From Flavobacterium franklandianum (GTDB lineage Bacteria > Bacteroidota > Bacteroidia > Flavobacteriales > Flavobacteriaceae), in contig NZ_VJZR01000002.1 in the NCBI RefSeq assembly GCF_007097365.1, forward strand, positions 79,367 through 143,366: a stretch of 64,000 bases of DNA, given 5' to 3'. Shown piece by piece: positions 34,719-43,266 of this stretch; within the stretch, counting starts at the first letter, position 1, and every line of letters begins with the position of its first letter. The position numbers and the translations under genes were made by a program. Below the pieces are notes generated by a model, which was not told the DNA's origin, did no database searches, and saw only the letters and a list, made by a program, of their open reading frames with translations.

Positions 34719-35369
34719 TTATTCTTTTAAGTTGATAAAGAAAACTGTATCAATGAAGAATAGTACATTTGAATTCACGATTACATTTTCATCGTGGATG
34801 TCTTCTAATATTAATCCCAATTCAGGATTATAATAATCATTTCTGCGTGTGTTTGTAAAACCATTAAATTCCAATAAATACTTAACATCATCCAAATTTA
34901 CGGGTTTGTCAGAAATAATAAAAGCTTGTTTTAGAACGGCAAAAAGTGTTTCGTTTGAACTTTTGAAGCCAAGTAATTCATATTTTGTTCCCTCAAAGAA
35001 TAAATTATGAATAAATAAGCTGTTGAAAGAATCCAACCAAGTGAAATAATAAATAGCATCGTTAAGTTTAATTACACTTTTATTGTCTTTGCCGAAATAG
35101 ATTTTGGCCTCGCCTCCTTCGGTAAGATAATTTTCCTGATCTGAAAAGTCAGTTATACAAAGATTATTTTAAGAAATATAATCGGTTAGCTGTTTTTCCT
35201 GCTCTTTTTTGATTTCGCATTGTTTGTCGAAATCTCTTTTAGTAGTTGTATCTGTTCTAAAGCTTGTGCATAATTGATTTCGGGTTGTTGTGAGCGTATC
35301 ATTTTTGCCTTCAATGATAGTTCCGCTAATGATATTTTTAAGAGTTTGTTTGGTATCATTTGAAATCAT
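34719..35369 (-). pseudogene. Polyvalent-type protein, interrupted by one stop codon
   Basis: Read on the minus strand from the ATG at 35369 (MISNDTKQTLKNIISG), the frame runs through KQLTDYIS and then hits TAA at 35171-35169. After this single stop the same frame continues without interruption as NNLCITDFSDQENYLTEGGEAKIYF ... DAIYYFTWLDSF and then ELLGFKSSNE, LDDVKYLLEFNGFTNTRRNDY, and ILEDIHDENVI, VLFFIDTVFF to 34719. This order is that of the Bacteroidota family with a predicted 'polyvalent protein' (kinase-like) fold found in mobile elements. One base change removed a lysine or glutamate codon. Without read-through only 66 residues are made. Confidence 0.7.
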
Positions 35370-35413
35370 TTTTATACAAATGTAATAATTATTTTTTATT
35401 TAATAATTGTTGA

Positions 35414-35989
35414 TTATTTCCTCAAAAGCTTACTTTTCATTTTGCTGAAAAATTCCGGAGTTACTCCTAAATAAGAGGCAATTTGTTTTTGGGGAACTTT
35501 CTGGATTAAGTCGTGGTGTTTGTTGCAGAATTTTTCGAAGCGTTCCTCGGCGGTTAAGCTTAAATTATCCATTAATCGTTCCTGATGTGCTACCAATGAA
35601 TTTTCGGTTAGAATTCTAAAGAACCGTTCGAGTTTGGGTATCTCTTTAAAGAGTATTTCCTGATTTTCTTTAGATAATAAAACCACTTCTGCATCTTCTA
35701 TGACTTGAATGAAAAGATTGCCTGGCTTTTGCGAAAGCAAGCTGTACATATCGCTAATCCACCAACCGCTACAAGCAAAACTCATCACGTGTTCCACAAT
35801 ATTGTCGTTGATGTTGAAACTTCGCAACACACCCGAATTCACAAAATAGGAAGTCTTGCAAACCTCGCCGGCATTGAGCAAAATGGTTTTGGCTTTATAC
35901 TGACAAATTTCTGTTTTAGACAAAAAAAGTTCCTGCTCTTGCGGAGTCAGTGAAATGTGTTTGGAGAGATTGTCTATCAGTAAACGCAT
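35414..35989 (-). CDS. Crp/Fnr family transcription regulator
   Basis: A 191-residue regulator. The N-terminal cyclic-nucleotide-binding-like domain is at residues 20-120 (KTILLNAGEVCKTSYFVNSGVLRSFN) and the C-terminal winged helix-turn-helix is seen in QKQIASYLGVTPEFFSKMKSKL. It lacks a cysteine set for an Fe-S cluster, so it is not an Fnr-type oxygen sensor. It starts upstream of nothing in common with the interrupted gene and may control distant genes. Confidence 0.85.
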   Translation of the reverse strand: MRLLIDNLSKHISLTPQEQELFLSKTEICQYKAKTILLNAGEVCKTSYFVNSGVLRSFNINDNIVEHVMSFACSGWWISDMYSLLSQKPGNLFIQVIEDAEVVLLSKENQEILFKEIPKLERFFRILTENSLVAHQERLMDNLSLTAEERFEKFCNKHHDLIQKVPQKQIASYLGVTPEFFSKMKSKLLRK

Positions 35990-36109
35990 AGCTTTTTAGT
36001 AGTTTCAAATTTAGTCTAAAACTAGATGTTTTAGGTAATTGTTTTTTGTTTTTTACCGCAAATTAATGATAGTATTTAACTGAGATTTGAGAATTTGCGT
36101 TAAAAGAAA

Positions 36110-36144
36110 AAAACCGATGCCTTTTTATGTAAAGCATCGGTTTT
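36110..36144 (-). terminator. Terminator after the U32 peptidase-like gene
   Basis: AAAACCGATGC and its complement GCATCGGTTTT pair perfectly around a 13-base loop, six bases past the stop codon. Confidence 0.8.
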
Positions 36145-36149
36145 GTGTT

Positions 36150-38021
36150 TTAATGAAAATGATCTTCCTCGATTTCGAATTCAGCATCTTTTTCCCAAAT
36201 TTCCATTTCGCAAGGTTTGCAGTTGAATTTGAGTTTGTATTCCAATTCGCCTTGTTTCAAAACCAACGGTTCTTTGAGTCTGCCATCCATATTGGGATGG
36301 TATTTTGGGCATTTTTCCAATTCGTATTTGATGCAATATTTGGTGGTCATTACTCGTGATTTTCCGGGTTCCCATTGCAATTCAAAAGCTTTTTCAATTT
36401 CGGTTACACCGTGACGCTCGTAGAATTTGCGTGCCAATTTATTCGAAACATTGTACATAAAATCCAATTTGGTTTCCGGATAAGGATGTGTTGTTTTGAC
36501 CAATTGATGTTCTTTGACCTTGTAGTTTGCCAAACGAATTTCAGATAATTGTTCGAAAACCGTTCTTCGCATTTCGTTGATTTTGGAAATAGGAAGAAAC
36601 CAGTTTTCAGAAAATAGAATCGTTATTTCATCTGCAGTGTAAGGTGTGAAACCTGTTTTTGCCAAATTAATTTTGAAATTATCCTCGATAGATTCGTTAT
36701 TTTTGGTTCTTTCTTTTGGATGAACTAAATTCACGCTGCTCACGTTTCCGTCTTCGTCGGTGGCGATGAGTTCAAAACCATTTTCGTTTTCGGACAACAA
36801 TAAATTCGTACTGATTTTTCGAACCGCACTGTCTTCTCGTTCCACAATTTTGATGAAAGCAGCGTCATTGTTGCGGTAAATGAACGTTCCAGGTTTAATT
36901 TCTTTCAAAACATTCGGAAAAGCCAACCCGTTTTCTGCTTTGTTGACATAAATTCCGTCAGCTTCGTTGTTTTCGTTGATGAAACAAAGTCCATCACCAT
37001 TGTTTAGCAATTCCCCGTTTTCAATTTCATAAGCGTTTGCAGTGGTTTTTATGAGTTTGCCAATGTATTGTCCTTTCGATTTTGGACTTTCCCAAGAACC
37101 GATTGATTGGTGTCTTTCGTTTACAAAATAATCGGTATAACCACGATTGAAACTTTTGTTCAAAGCCGAATCAAAAGTATAACTGCATTTTCCCGAAGAA
37201 GCTTTGGTGTAGTTGTTGCCACCTTCACCTTCCAGAAATGCATCTAGTTTTTGGCGTAAGTAAGAAACATTGTTTTTTACATAAACTATATCTTTCAAAC
37301 GTCCTTCGATTTTGAAAGAGCAAATTCCAGCTTCAATCAGATTCGGAATTTGGTCAGAAACATCAAAATCTTTGATGGAAAGCAAGTGACTGTTTTTGAT
37401 TAAGGTTTCGCCGTGACCATCGATGAGGTTGTACGGTAAACGACAGTTTTGAGCACAAGAACCACGATTGGCAGAGCGTTCGCCATTGGCCACACTCATA
37501 TAACAATTTCCGCTGAAGGAAACGCAGAGCGCACCAGTCACGAAAAATTCGAGTTCCACATCGCTAGTTTCGCTGATTTCTTTGATTTGGTGCAGGTTCA
37601 ATTCGCGAGCCAAAACTACACGTTTCATTCCGGCATCTTTCAGGAATTTGATTTTGTGAGCATCGCGATTGTTGGCTTGTGTGCTGGCGTGTAAAACGAT
37701 AGGAGGCAACTCCATTTCCATAATCGACATATCCTGAACAATCAAGGCGTCAACACCAATATCGTATAATTTCCAAATCATTTGACGACAGGTCTCGAGT
37801 TCGTTGTCGTATAAAATGGTGTTGATAACAACAAAAACTTGTGCGTTGAATAAATGCGCATATTTTACTAATTCCGCTACATCTTCGATGGAATTGGTGG
37901 CATTAGATCGTGCGCCAAATTGTGGTGCTCCAATATAAACGGCATCAGCTCCAGCGTTTATGGCTGCCATTCCGTGAATTAAATCTTTTGCAGGAGCGAG
38001 TATTTCTATTTTCTTTTTCAT
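36150..38021 (-). CDS. U32 peptidase family RNA hydroxylation protein
   Basis: A 623-residue protein of the U32 family (E. coli relatives RlhA and TrhP hydroxylate 23S rRNA or tRNA with prephenate-derived chemistry). The N-terminal half is a TIM barrel (MKKKIEILAPAKDLIHGMAAI). Four Cys for an iron-sulfur cluster are in GALCVSFSGNCYMS and RGSCAQNCRLPY. At the C-terminus another Cys set, KYCIKYELEKCP and FNCKPCEMEIW, may bind metal. The length is closer to RlhA than to TrhP. 'Peptidase' is the historic family name and is not a supported activity here. Confidence 0.85.
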   Translation of the reverse strand: MKKKIEILAPAKDLIHGMAAINAGADAVYIGAPQFGARSNATNSIEDVAELVKYAHLFNAQVFVVINTILYDNELETCRQMIWKLYDIGVDALIVQDMSIMEMELPPIVLHASTQANNRDAHKIKFLKDAGMKRVVLARELNLHQIKEISETSDVELEFFVTGALCVSFSGNCYMSVANGERSANRGSCAQNCRLPYNLIDGHGETLIKNSHLLSIKDFDVSDQIPNLIEAGICSFKIEGRLKDIVYVKNNVSYLRQKLDAFLEGEGGNNYTKASSGKCSYTFDSALNKSFNRGYTDYFVNERHQSIGSWESPKSKGQYIGKLIKTTANAYEIENGELLNNGDGLCFINENNEADGIYVNKAENGLAFPNVLKEIKPGTFIYRNNDAAFIKIVEREDSAVRKISTNLLLSENENGFELIATDEDGNVSSVNLVHPKERTKNNESIEDNFKINLAKTGFTPYTADEITILFSENWFLPISKINEMRRTVFEQLSEIRLANYKVKEHQLVKTTHPYPETKLDFMYNVSNKLARKFYERHGVTEIEKAFELQWEPGKSRVMTTKYCIKYELEKCPKYHPNMDGRLKEPLVLKQGELEYKLKFNCKPCEMEIWEKDAEFEIEEDHFH

Positions 38022-38212
38022 CTATGGGATGATAATTTTATAATGAGTGGAATTTTAGGCTTTTAAGCTTTCGCCCAAAAAGTCTGCAAAGTTCTTATAA
38101 ATAATTCGGGATTTCTAATTTGGGAAAGGATTTTTTGGAAAAATAGTTGTTCTAGGAAAGAATAGGTTTAATTTGGAAGTGGGATTTTTATTTATAATGA
38201 TTAACGGGAATT

Positions 38213-38662
38213 TTATAGAGCGTTGGAATTGTTTTTTAATTTAAAAATAAAAATAATAAATACGATTGCTACAAGATTTACATTAATAAACAAATTAGAA
38301 TTTGAACTTAAATTCAAAATCCAACTATTAAAACCGGCATTATAATTAATTATTGTATCATTTGTTAAATTTAAACCTAGGCTTACGAAAATTCCAGGGA
38401 AATACTCAAAAGCAAAACCAGATATACCAAAACCTAAAATTTGAATAAGTTGATTATAGATAGATAAATCTAATCCTTTTTCAAAGTTTTTTTTAAGTAA
38501 TGAATACCCAGCATATATAGAAAATGAATATAAACCAGTTATTATTATAAATAGGGTTGAAGAACTTTTTAAGTTTATAAATAATAAAAATAATATTCCC
38601 AAAACGCCTGTTAATATTTGATAGGATGCTAAGATTTTTATTTTATTTTGAATAGTTTTCAT
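38213..38662 (-). CDS. Small four-helix membrane protein
   Basis: A 149-residue hydrophobic protein with four probable membrane helices (about 9-28, 33-54, 68-92 and 127-143). No conserved charged or catalytic motif is seen and the family is not recognised. It is followed by a similar orphan membrane gene on the same strand across an 81-base gap. Confidence 0.6.
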   Translation of the reverse strand: MKTIQNKIKILASYQILTGVLGILFLLFINLKSSSTLFIIITGLYSFSIYAGYSLLKKNFEKGLDLSIYNQLIQILGFGISGFAFEYFPGIFVSLGLNLTNDTIINYNAGFNSWILNLSSNSNLFINVNLVAIVFIIFIFKLKNNSNAL

Positions 38663-38743
38663 TTTTTAAAAGGCTTTAATAATTGTTCTATTTCTATATC
38701 GAAAGAGAAAATGACTTGATACAGCTGATGCATAATTTCATTT

Positions 38744-39085
38744 TTAAAATATGAAGACTTTTATTGAAATAAAAATTAATAATAGAATAACTATTAAGCA
38801 GCCATATTTTATTAATTTTCCTTTTTCTTCATCTGTGTCAATAATTTTTTTTGCATTTTTCTCTTTTAAAAAATAACCACGCCAGTGATTATCAGGATCA
38901 GAAAGCCACCATATTTGTTCACAAGTTTTACATTTATAAACATTGTGAAAATCTGTTTTGTATTTATCAGTGCTAACAAAGAGAATTGTTTTGGAAATTT
39001 TTGAATCAAATTCGTTGTTGAATTTGTTGAATTCAGCTGTGGAATTAAATTTGTAATATTCGGATTCAAAACAGTCTTTACACAT
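38744..39085 (-). CDS. Zinc-ribbon protein with a C-terminal membrane anchor
   Basis: A 113-residue protein. Two CxxC pairs, CKDC (residues 2-5) and CKTC (about 52-55) in VYKCKTCEQIWWLSDPDNHW, could bind zinc. The last 20 residues (LIVILLLIFISIKVFIF) form a membrane helix, so the ribbon is exposed to the cytoplasm or periplasm. Similar 'CxxC ... WWLSDPDNxxRGYF' proteins are known in Bacteroidota only as hypothetical proteins. Confidence 0.65.
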   Translation of the reverse strand: MCKDCFESEYYKFNSTAEFNKFNNEFDSKISKTILFVSTDKYKTDFHNVYKCKTCEQIWWLSDPDNHWRGYFLKEKNAKKIIDTDEEKGKLIKYGCLIVILLLIFISIKVFIF

Positions 39086-39255
39086 AAATTTTAATTACAT
39101 CTAATTCGTTTGTATTTAAGTAGGTTTATCCTCTTTTTATAGTTTTTCAAATATACTTTTTTTCTTGTAAAAATGTTAGTTTTTAGCAGGATTTGCGTGA
39201 GGGATAGAAGTGAAAATCCTTTATATTTTTTCTTTAAAAATATAAAGATTGCAAC

Positions 39256-39286
39256 GTATAGCCCGACCCTTGTGGTCACGCCATAC
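39256..39286. repeat. 31-bp imperfect palindrome
   Basis: GTAT-GC-GACC and its counterpart GGTC-GC-ATAC face each other across CTTGT in the 272-base gap before aspC; mismatches are at four positions. It is G/C-rich compared with its surroundings and looks like a copy of an interspersed palindromic repeat. No gene is seen in the rest of this gap. Confidence 0.55.
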
Positions 39287-39310
39287 ATTTGAAAAACTCA
39301 GTAAGATCAA

Positions 39311-39336
39311 AAAAGCCCCAAGTTTCCTTGAGGCTT
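39311..39336 (-). terminator. Terminator after the aminotransferase gene
   Basis: AAGCCCCAAG and CTTGAGGCTT pair with one mismatch around a 4-base loop. Confidence 0.65.
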
Positions 39337-39357
39337 ATGGTATAAAAAAATTTTCGA

Positions 39358-40548
39358 CTATCCTGCCAAAGCGTCTTTGATTCTTTTTAAAGCTTCGATT
39401 AATTGGTCTTCGCTAGTGGCGTAAGAGAAACGAATACAATCTGGGTTCCCAAATGCATCTCCTGTTACAGTAGCTACACAAGCTTCGGCCAAAAGGTACA
39501 TTGAAACGTCGTTTGCATTGTTGATTTCTGTTCCTTTCAATGTTTTTCCGAAGTATGAAGAAACGTCTGGGAATACGTAAAATGCTCCTTCTGGAACGTT
39601 GATTTTAATTCCTGGAATTTCTTTCAACAATCCAACCACTAAATCTCTACGAGAATGGAACGCTTGAACCATATGATTCAATACACTCGGGTCAGCATCT
39701 ACAGCAGTTATAGCAGCTCTTTGTGCCACTGAATTTGCTCCTGAAGTTACTTGGCCTTGAATTTTGGTACACGCTTTTGCGATAAATTCTGGTGCTCCTA
39801 TATATCCAATTCTGTATCCTGTCATTGCGAAAGCTTTGGCAAGTCCGTTTACGGTAACTGTTTTTTCTAACATTCCTGGGATTGAACCAATACTGCAAAA
39901 AGTTCCAGAGAAATTGATGTGCTCGTAGATTTCGTCTGCAACTACTATTATGTTTGGATGTTTTTCTAATACTTTGGCCAAAGCAGTTAATTCTTCTCTG
40001 TTATAAACTGATCCAGATGGATTACAAGGAGAAGAGAACCACATCATTTTTGTTTTTGGTGTGATGGCTGCTTCCAATTGTGCTGGCGTGATTTTGAAAT
40101 CACTTTCTATAGAAGTTGGTACTTCAACTGGAACTCCTCCAGATAATTTCACGATTTCGAAGTAAGAAACCCAGTAAGGTGCTGGTAAAATAACTTCGTC
40201 ACCGTCGTTTAGCATTACTTGCGCAATATTGTACAATGATTGTTTTGCCCCTGTTGAAACTACGATTTGAGATGGTTTGTAATCCAATCCGTTATCTCTT
40301 TTGAATTTTCTGCAAATAGCTTCTTTCAAGTCACCGTAACCGTCAACTGGAGAATACGTACTATAGTTTTCGTCGATGGCTTTTTTTGCAGCTTCTTTGA
40401 TGAAATCAGGAGTGTTGAAGTCTGGTTCCCCCAAACTTAAACTGATAATATCTTTTCCTTGAGCTTTTAATTCTCTGGCCAATGCAGCCATTGCTAATGT
40501 TTGTGATGTAGCTAAATTATTGATTCTGTCTGAAAGCAAATTGTTCAT
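39358..40548 (-). CDS. Pyridoxal-phosphate aspartate aminotransferase
   Basis: A 396-residue class I/II aminotransferase (aspartate type, Ib subgroup by style). PLP-binding Lys238 is in NGLAKAFAMTGYRIG; other contacts are STGAKQSLYN, PAPYWVSYFE and SPCNPSGS. It moves the amino group between aspartate and 2-oxoglutarate, feeding amino-acid and nucleotide synthesis. The next gene on this strand lies upstream (desaturase, 68 bases), so a joint transcript is possible. Confidence 0.9.
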   Translation of the reverse strand: MNNLLSDRINNLATSQTLAMAALARELKAQGKDIISLSLGEPDFNTPDFIKEAAKKAIDENYSTYSPVDGYGDLKEAICRKFKRDNGLDYKPSQIVVSTGAKQSLYNIAQVMLNDGDEVILPAPYWVSYFEIVKLSGGVPVEVPTSIESDFKITPAQLEAAITPKTKMMWFSSPCNPSGSVYNREELTALAKVLEKHPNIIVVADEIYEHINFSGTFCSIGSIPGMLEKTVTVNGLAKAFAMTGYRIGYIGAPEFIAKACTKIQGQVTSGANSVAQRAAITAVDADPSVLNHMVQAFHSRRDLVVGLLKEIPGIKINVPEGAFYVFPDVSSYFGKTLKGTEINNANDVSMYLLAEACVATVTGDAFGNPDCIRFSYATSEDQLIEALKRIKDALAG

Positions 40549-40616
40549 TAATTGTAATTTTGGGTTTATAAAGTTGGTTGTTTGTTGTTTTTGTTGAGAC
40601 GTATTGCAATGTGTCT

Positions 40617-41714
40617 TTACTCTAAAGCAGGTTTTACTCCTAGTTCTTTCAAATGTTTGAAATGGGCAATTACGGCACTTCTAAATGTTTTGTATTCGTA
40701 ATAAGGCAATTGACATTCTAGCGCGGTTTCTTTCACCAATTTTGCAATTTTGCCATAATGAATGTGACTAATATTTGGAAATAAATGATGTTCAATTTGA
40801 TGGTTTAATCCTCCGGTGTACCAATTGATAATAAAGTTTTTTGGAGCAAAATTTACGGTTGTTAATAATTGATGAATGGCCCAAGTAGATTCTAATTCAC
40901 CATTTTCATTAGGATGTGGATTAGTAGTTTCGTCTGTAATATGTGCTAATTGAAAAACAATACTTAAAATTAGTCCCGCGGTATAATGCATTACAAAAAA
41001 CCCAATCAATACTTTCCACCACGAAATGCCTATTATCATTGGGATAACAATCCAAATGGCAAAATATATAATTTTTGTAATCACTAAAGTTGTCCAAAGA
41101 ATTTTTGGATTTTTTGCCTTTCCATAAGACAAATTTCTTTTTAAGTATGCCTTCATTTGTTTAAAATCAGTAGTCAAAGACCAATTAAAAGTCAATAAAC
41201 CATATAAGAAAACGGAGTAATAATGTTGAAATTGATGAAAATTATACCATTTTGCTTCTTTAGTAAAACGAATCACACGTCCAGCATCTAAATCTTCGTC
41301 GTGTCCAGGAATATTGGTGTAAGTGTGGTGTAAAACATTGTGTTGCACTTGCCAATTATAAACGTTTCCGGCTAAAATGTAAATGGTGCCACCCATAAAT
41401 TTGTTAATCCAGTTTTTGTTTGAATAAGAGCCGTGGTTTCCGTCGTGCATCACGTTCATTCCGATTCCGGCCATACCAATTCCTATGACTACAGAAAGTA
41501 CGATGAAAAGCCAAAAGGGCATTTGAGTTAAAAATATAATTAAAAAATAGGGTGTTAAAAAAACAGTGAATAAAATTATAGTTTTTAAATACAATTTCCA
41601 ATTACCTGTTTTTTCAATATTATTTTCTTTAAAATAATTGTTCACGCGAGAGTTAAGCGTTCTGAAAAACTTTAAAGTGTCTTGTTTAGCGAATGTTGGA
41701 GCGAGGTTATTCAT
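40617..41714 (-). CDS. Membrane fatty acid desaturase
   Basis: A 365-residue integral membrane di-iron enzyme that introduces a double bond into an acyl chain (linoleoyl-CoA desaturase-like). The three histidine boxes are complete: HDGNHGSY, HNVLHHTYTN and HQIEHHLFP. Membrane helices are at about 48-68, 70-90, 205-222 and 228-250. Such enzymes keep membranes fluid in the cold. The ATG at 41714 is used; an unrelated ribosomal methyltransferase (rsmG) is divergent. Confidence 0.9.
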   Translation of the reverse strand: MNNLAPTFAKQDTLKFFRTLNSRVNNYFKENNIEKTGNWKLYLKTIILFTVFLTPYFLIIFLTQMPFWLFIVLSVVIGIGMAGIGMNVMHDGNHGSYSNKNWINKFMGGTIYILAGNVYNWQVQHNVLHHTYTNIPGHDEDLDAGRVIRFTKEAKWYNFHQFQHYYSVFLYGLLTFNWSLTTDFKQMKAYLKRNLSYGKAKNPKILWTTLVITKIIYFAIWIVIPMIIGISWWKVLIGFFVMHYTAGLILSIVFQLAHITDETTNPHPNENGELESTWAIHQLLTTVNFAPKNFIINWYTGGLNHQIEHHLFPNISHIHYGKIAKLVKETALECQLPYYEYKTFRSAVIAHFKHLKELGVKPALE

Positions 41715-41821
41715 CTTTAATTTTAAATAAGTTACAAAGGTAATTATTAATAATTTTCAAGCTGTAAAATTGCGTTAAATATTCAAAACTAAAAGCTGTA
41801 CATTTGTTAAAATTTATAGTA

Positions 41822-42451
41822 ATGCAAGAAATTCTTAAATATTTCCCCAATTTAACCGACGCCCAAAAGGAACAATTCGCAAAATTGGATTTTTTATACC
41901 ACGATTGGAATGCCAAAATCAACGTAATTTCCCGAAAAGATATCGACGAATTGTACACCAAACACATTTTGCATTCTTTAGGAATTGCCAAAATCATCAA
42001 ATTCGAACCCGGAACTTTTGTCTTGGATGTAGGAACTGGCGGAGGATTTCCAGGAATTCCTTTGGCGATTCTTTTCCCAGAAACGCGTTTTTATTTGATA
42101 GATGTCATTGCCAAAAAAATAAAAGTCGTTCAGGCTGTCGCCGAAGCGTTGGAGCTCAAAAACGTGAAAGCGGAACAAATGCGTGCCGAATTGGTAAAAG
42201 GCGATTTCGATTTTATCGTGAGTCGCGCCGTGACCAATATGCCCGATTTTGTTTCTTGGGTGAAAGATAAAATCAAAAAGAAAAGCAAACACGAACTCCG
42301 CAACGGAATTCTCTATCTCAAAGGCGGTGATTTAACCGAAGAATTGAAAGATTTCCCGAAAGCGACGGAATATAATTTAGCCGATTTTTTTGAAGACGCC
42401 TTTTTTGAGACTAAGAAAGTGGTGCATTTGCCTTTGAAGTTTGTGGTTTAA
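41822..42451 (+). CDS. rsmG: 16S rRNA (guanine-N7) methyltransferase RsmG
   Basis: A 209-residue AdoMet-dependent enzyme (GidB) that methylates G527 of 16S rRNA. The AdoMet motif VLDVGTGGGFPGIPLAI is at about 63-79, and LYHDWNAKINVISRKDI and FDFIVSRAVTNMPDF are other family segments. The ATG at 41822 (MQEILKYFPNL) is taken; a TTG 18 bases upstream also opens the frame but gives non-conserved residues. Confidence 0.93.
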   Translation: MQEILKYFPNLTDAQKEQFAKLDFLYHDWNAKINVISRKDIDELYTKHILHSLGIAKIIKFEPGTFVLDVGTGGGFPGIPLAILFPETRFYLIDVIAKKIKVVQAVAEALELKNVKAEQMRAELVKGDFDFIVSRAVTNMPDFVSWVKDKIKKKSKHELRNGILYLKGGDLTEELKDFPKATEYNLADFFEDAFFETKKVVHLPLKFVV

Positions 42452-42489
42452 AATTAGTTAGTAATATGAGTTTTTAATTTCAAAATTAA

Positions 42490-43164
42490 ATGATGAATAA
42501 ATTACAATCCTTTTGCTTGTTGTTGGTATTATTTTTAGCAACCAATGCCAATGCACAAAAAACAGACGTAGGGAACTGGTTTCTTTATTTCGGAAATCAA
42601 AAAATAAACAACCGATGGAATTTTCACAACGAAGTGCAATATCGAAACTATAATTTCGCAGGAGATTTAGAGCAATTGTTGTTGAGAACAGGTATTGGTT
42701 ACAATTTGTCCGAAAACAATAATAACTTATTGTTAGGTTATGCTTACATTCATTCAGAACCTTATATCGCTGGAACGGATGAAAAATTGAACACCAACGA
42801 ACACAGGATTTTTCAGCAATTCATAACCAAACAACAATTTGGAAGAGTCAATTTCCAGCACCGTTATCGTTTTGAACAACGATTTATCGAAGATGATTTC
42901 AAGATGCGAGCGCGTTATTTTCTCTCTTTGAATATTCCGATTAACAAAAAAGCGATGGATAAAAATACAATTTATGCTTCTGCCTATAATGAAATTTTTA
43001 TCAATACCGAAGGCAATTATTTTGACAGAGATCGTATTTATGGCGGTCTGGGCTATTGTTTCAGTAAAAGTTTGAAAATGGAATTAGGAGTAATGTCACA
43101 AATTCAGCAAAATTCTAGCAGAACTCAATTTCAAATTATGTTTTTTAATAGTTTGCCTTTTTAG
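42490..43164 (+). CDS. DUF2490 outer-membrane protein
   Basis: A 224-residue protein with signal peptide MMNKLQSFCLLLVLFLATNANAQ. The body is a chain of amphipathic beta strands (GNWFLYFGNQKINNRWNF, GRVNFQHRYRFEQRFIEDD, RIYGGLGYCFSKSLKMELG), ending in a terminal Phe pattern LPF, as in an outer-membrane barrel. It is DUF2490, function unknown. It lies 38 bases after rsmG and may share its transcript. A bidirectional terminator follows at 43185. Confidence 0.85.
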   Translation: MMNKLQSFCLLLVLFLATNANAQKTDVGNWFLYFGNQKINNRWNFHNEVQYRNYNFAGDLEQLLLRTGIGYNLSENNNNLLLGYAYIHSEPYIAGTDEKLNTNEHRIFQQFITKQQFGRVNFQHRYRFEQRFIEDDFKMRARYFLSLNIPINKKAMDKNTIYASAYNEIFINTEGNYFDRDRIYGGLGYCFSKSLKMELGVMSQIQQNSSRTQFQIMFFNSLPF

Positions 43165-43184
43165 TTTTTTTAAAATTTAAAATG

Positions 43185-43226
43185 AAACCCACAAAAACTC
43201 AATTATCTTGATTCTTGTGGGTTTTT
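43185..43226. terminator. Terminator between convergent DUF2490 and pruA
   Basis: AAACCCACAA pairs with TTGTGGGTTT and a T-run follows on the plus strand, an A-run on the other side. A short TCTAACCTCGTACCTC oligomer tract follows. Confidence 0.75.
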
Positions 43227-43266
43227 AAATTTTGTACTTCGTATATCTAACCTCGTACCTCTAAAA

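Noticed and set aside
39091..39288. 65-codon frame on the minus strand before the zinc-ribbon gene
   Set aside because: It contains the palindromic repeat and an A/T-rich tract; no plausible protein pattern.
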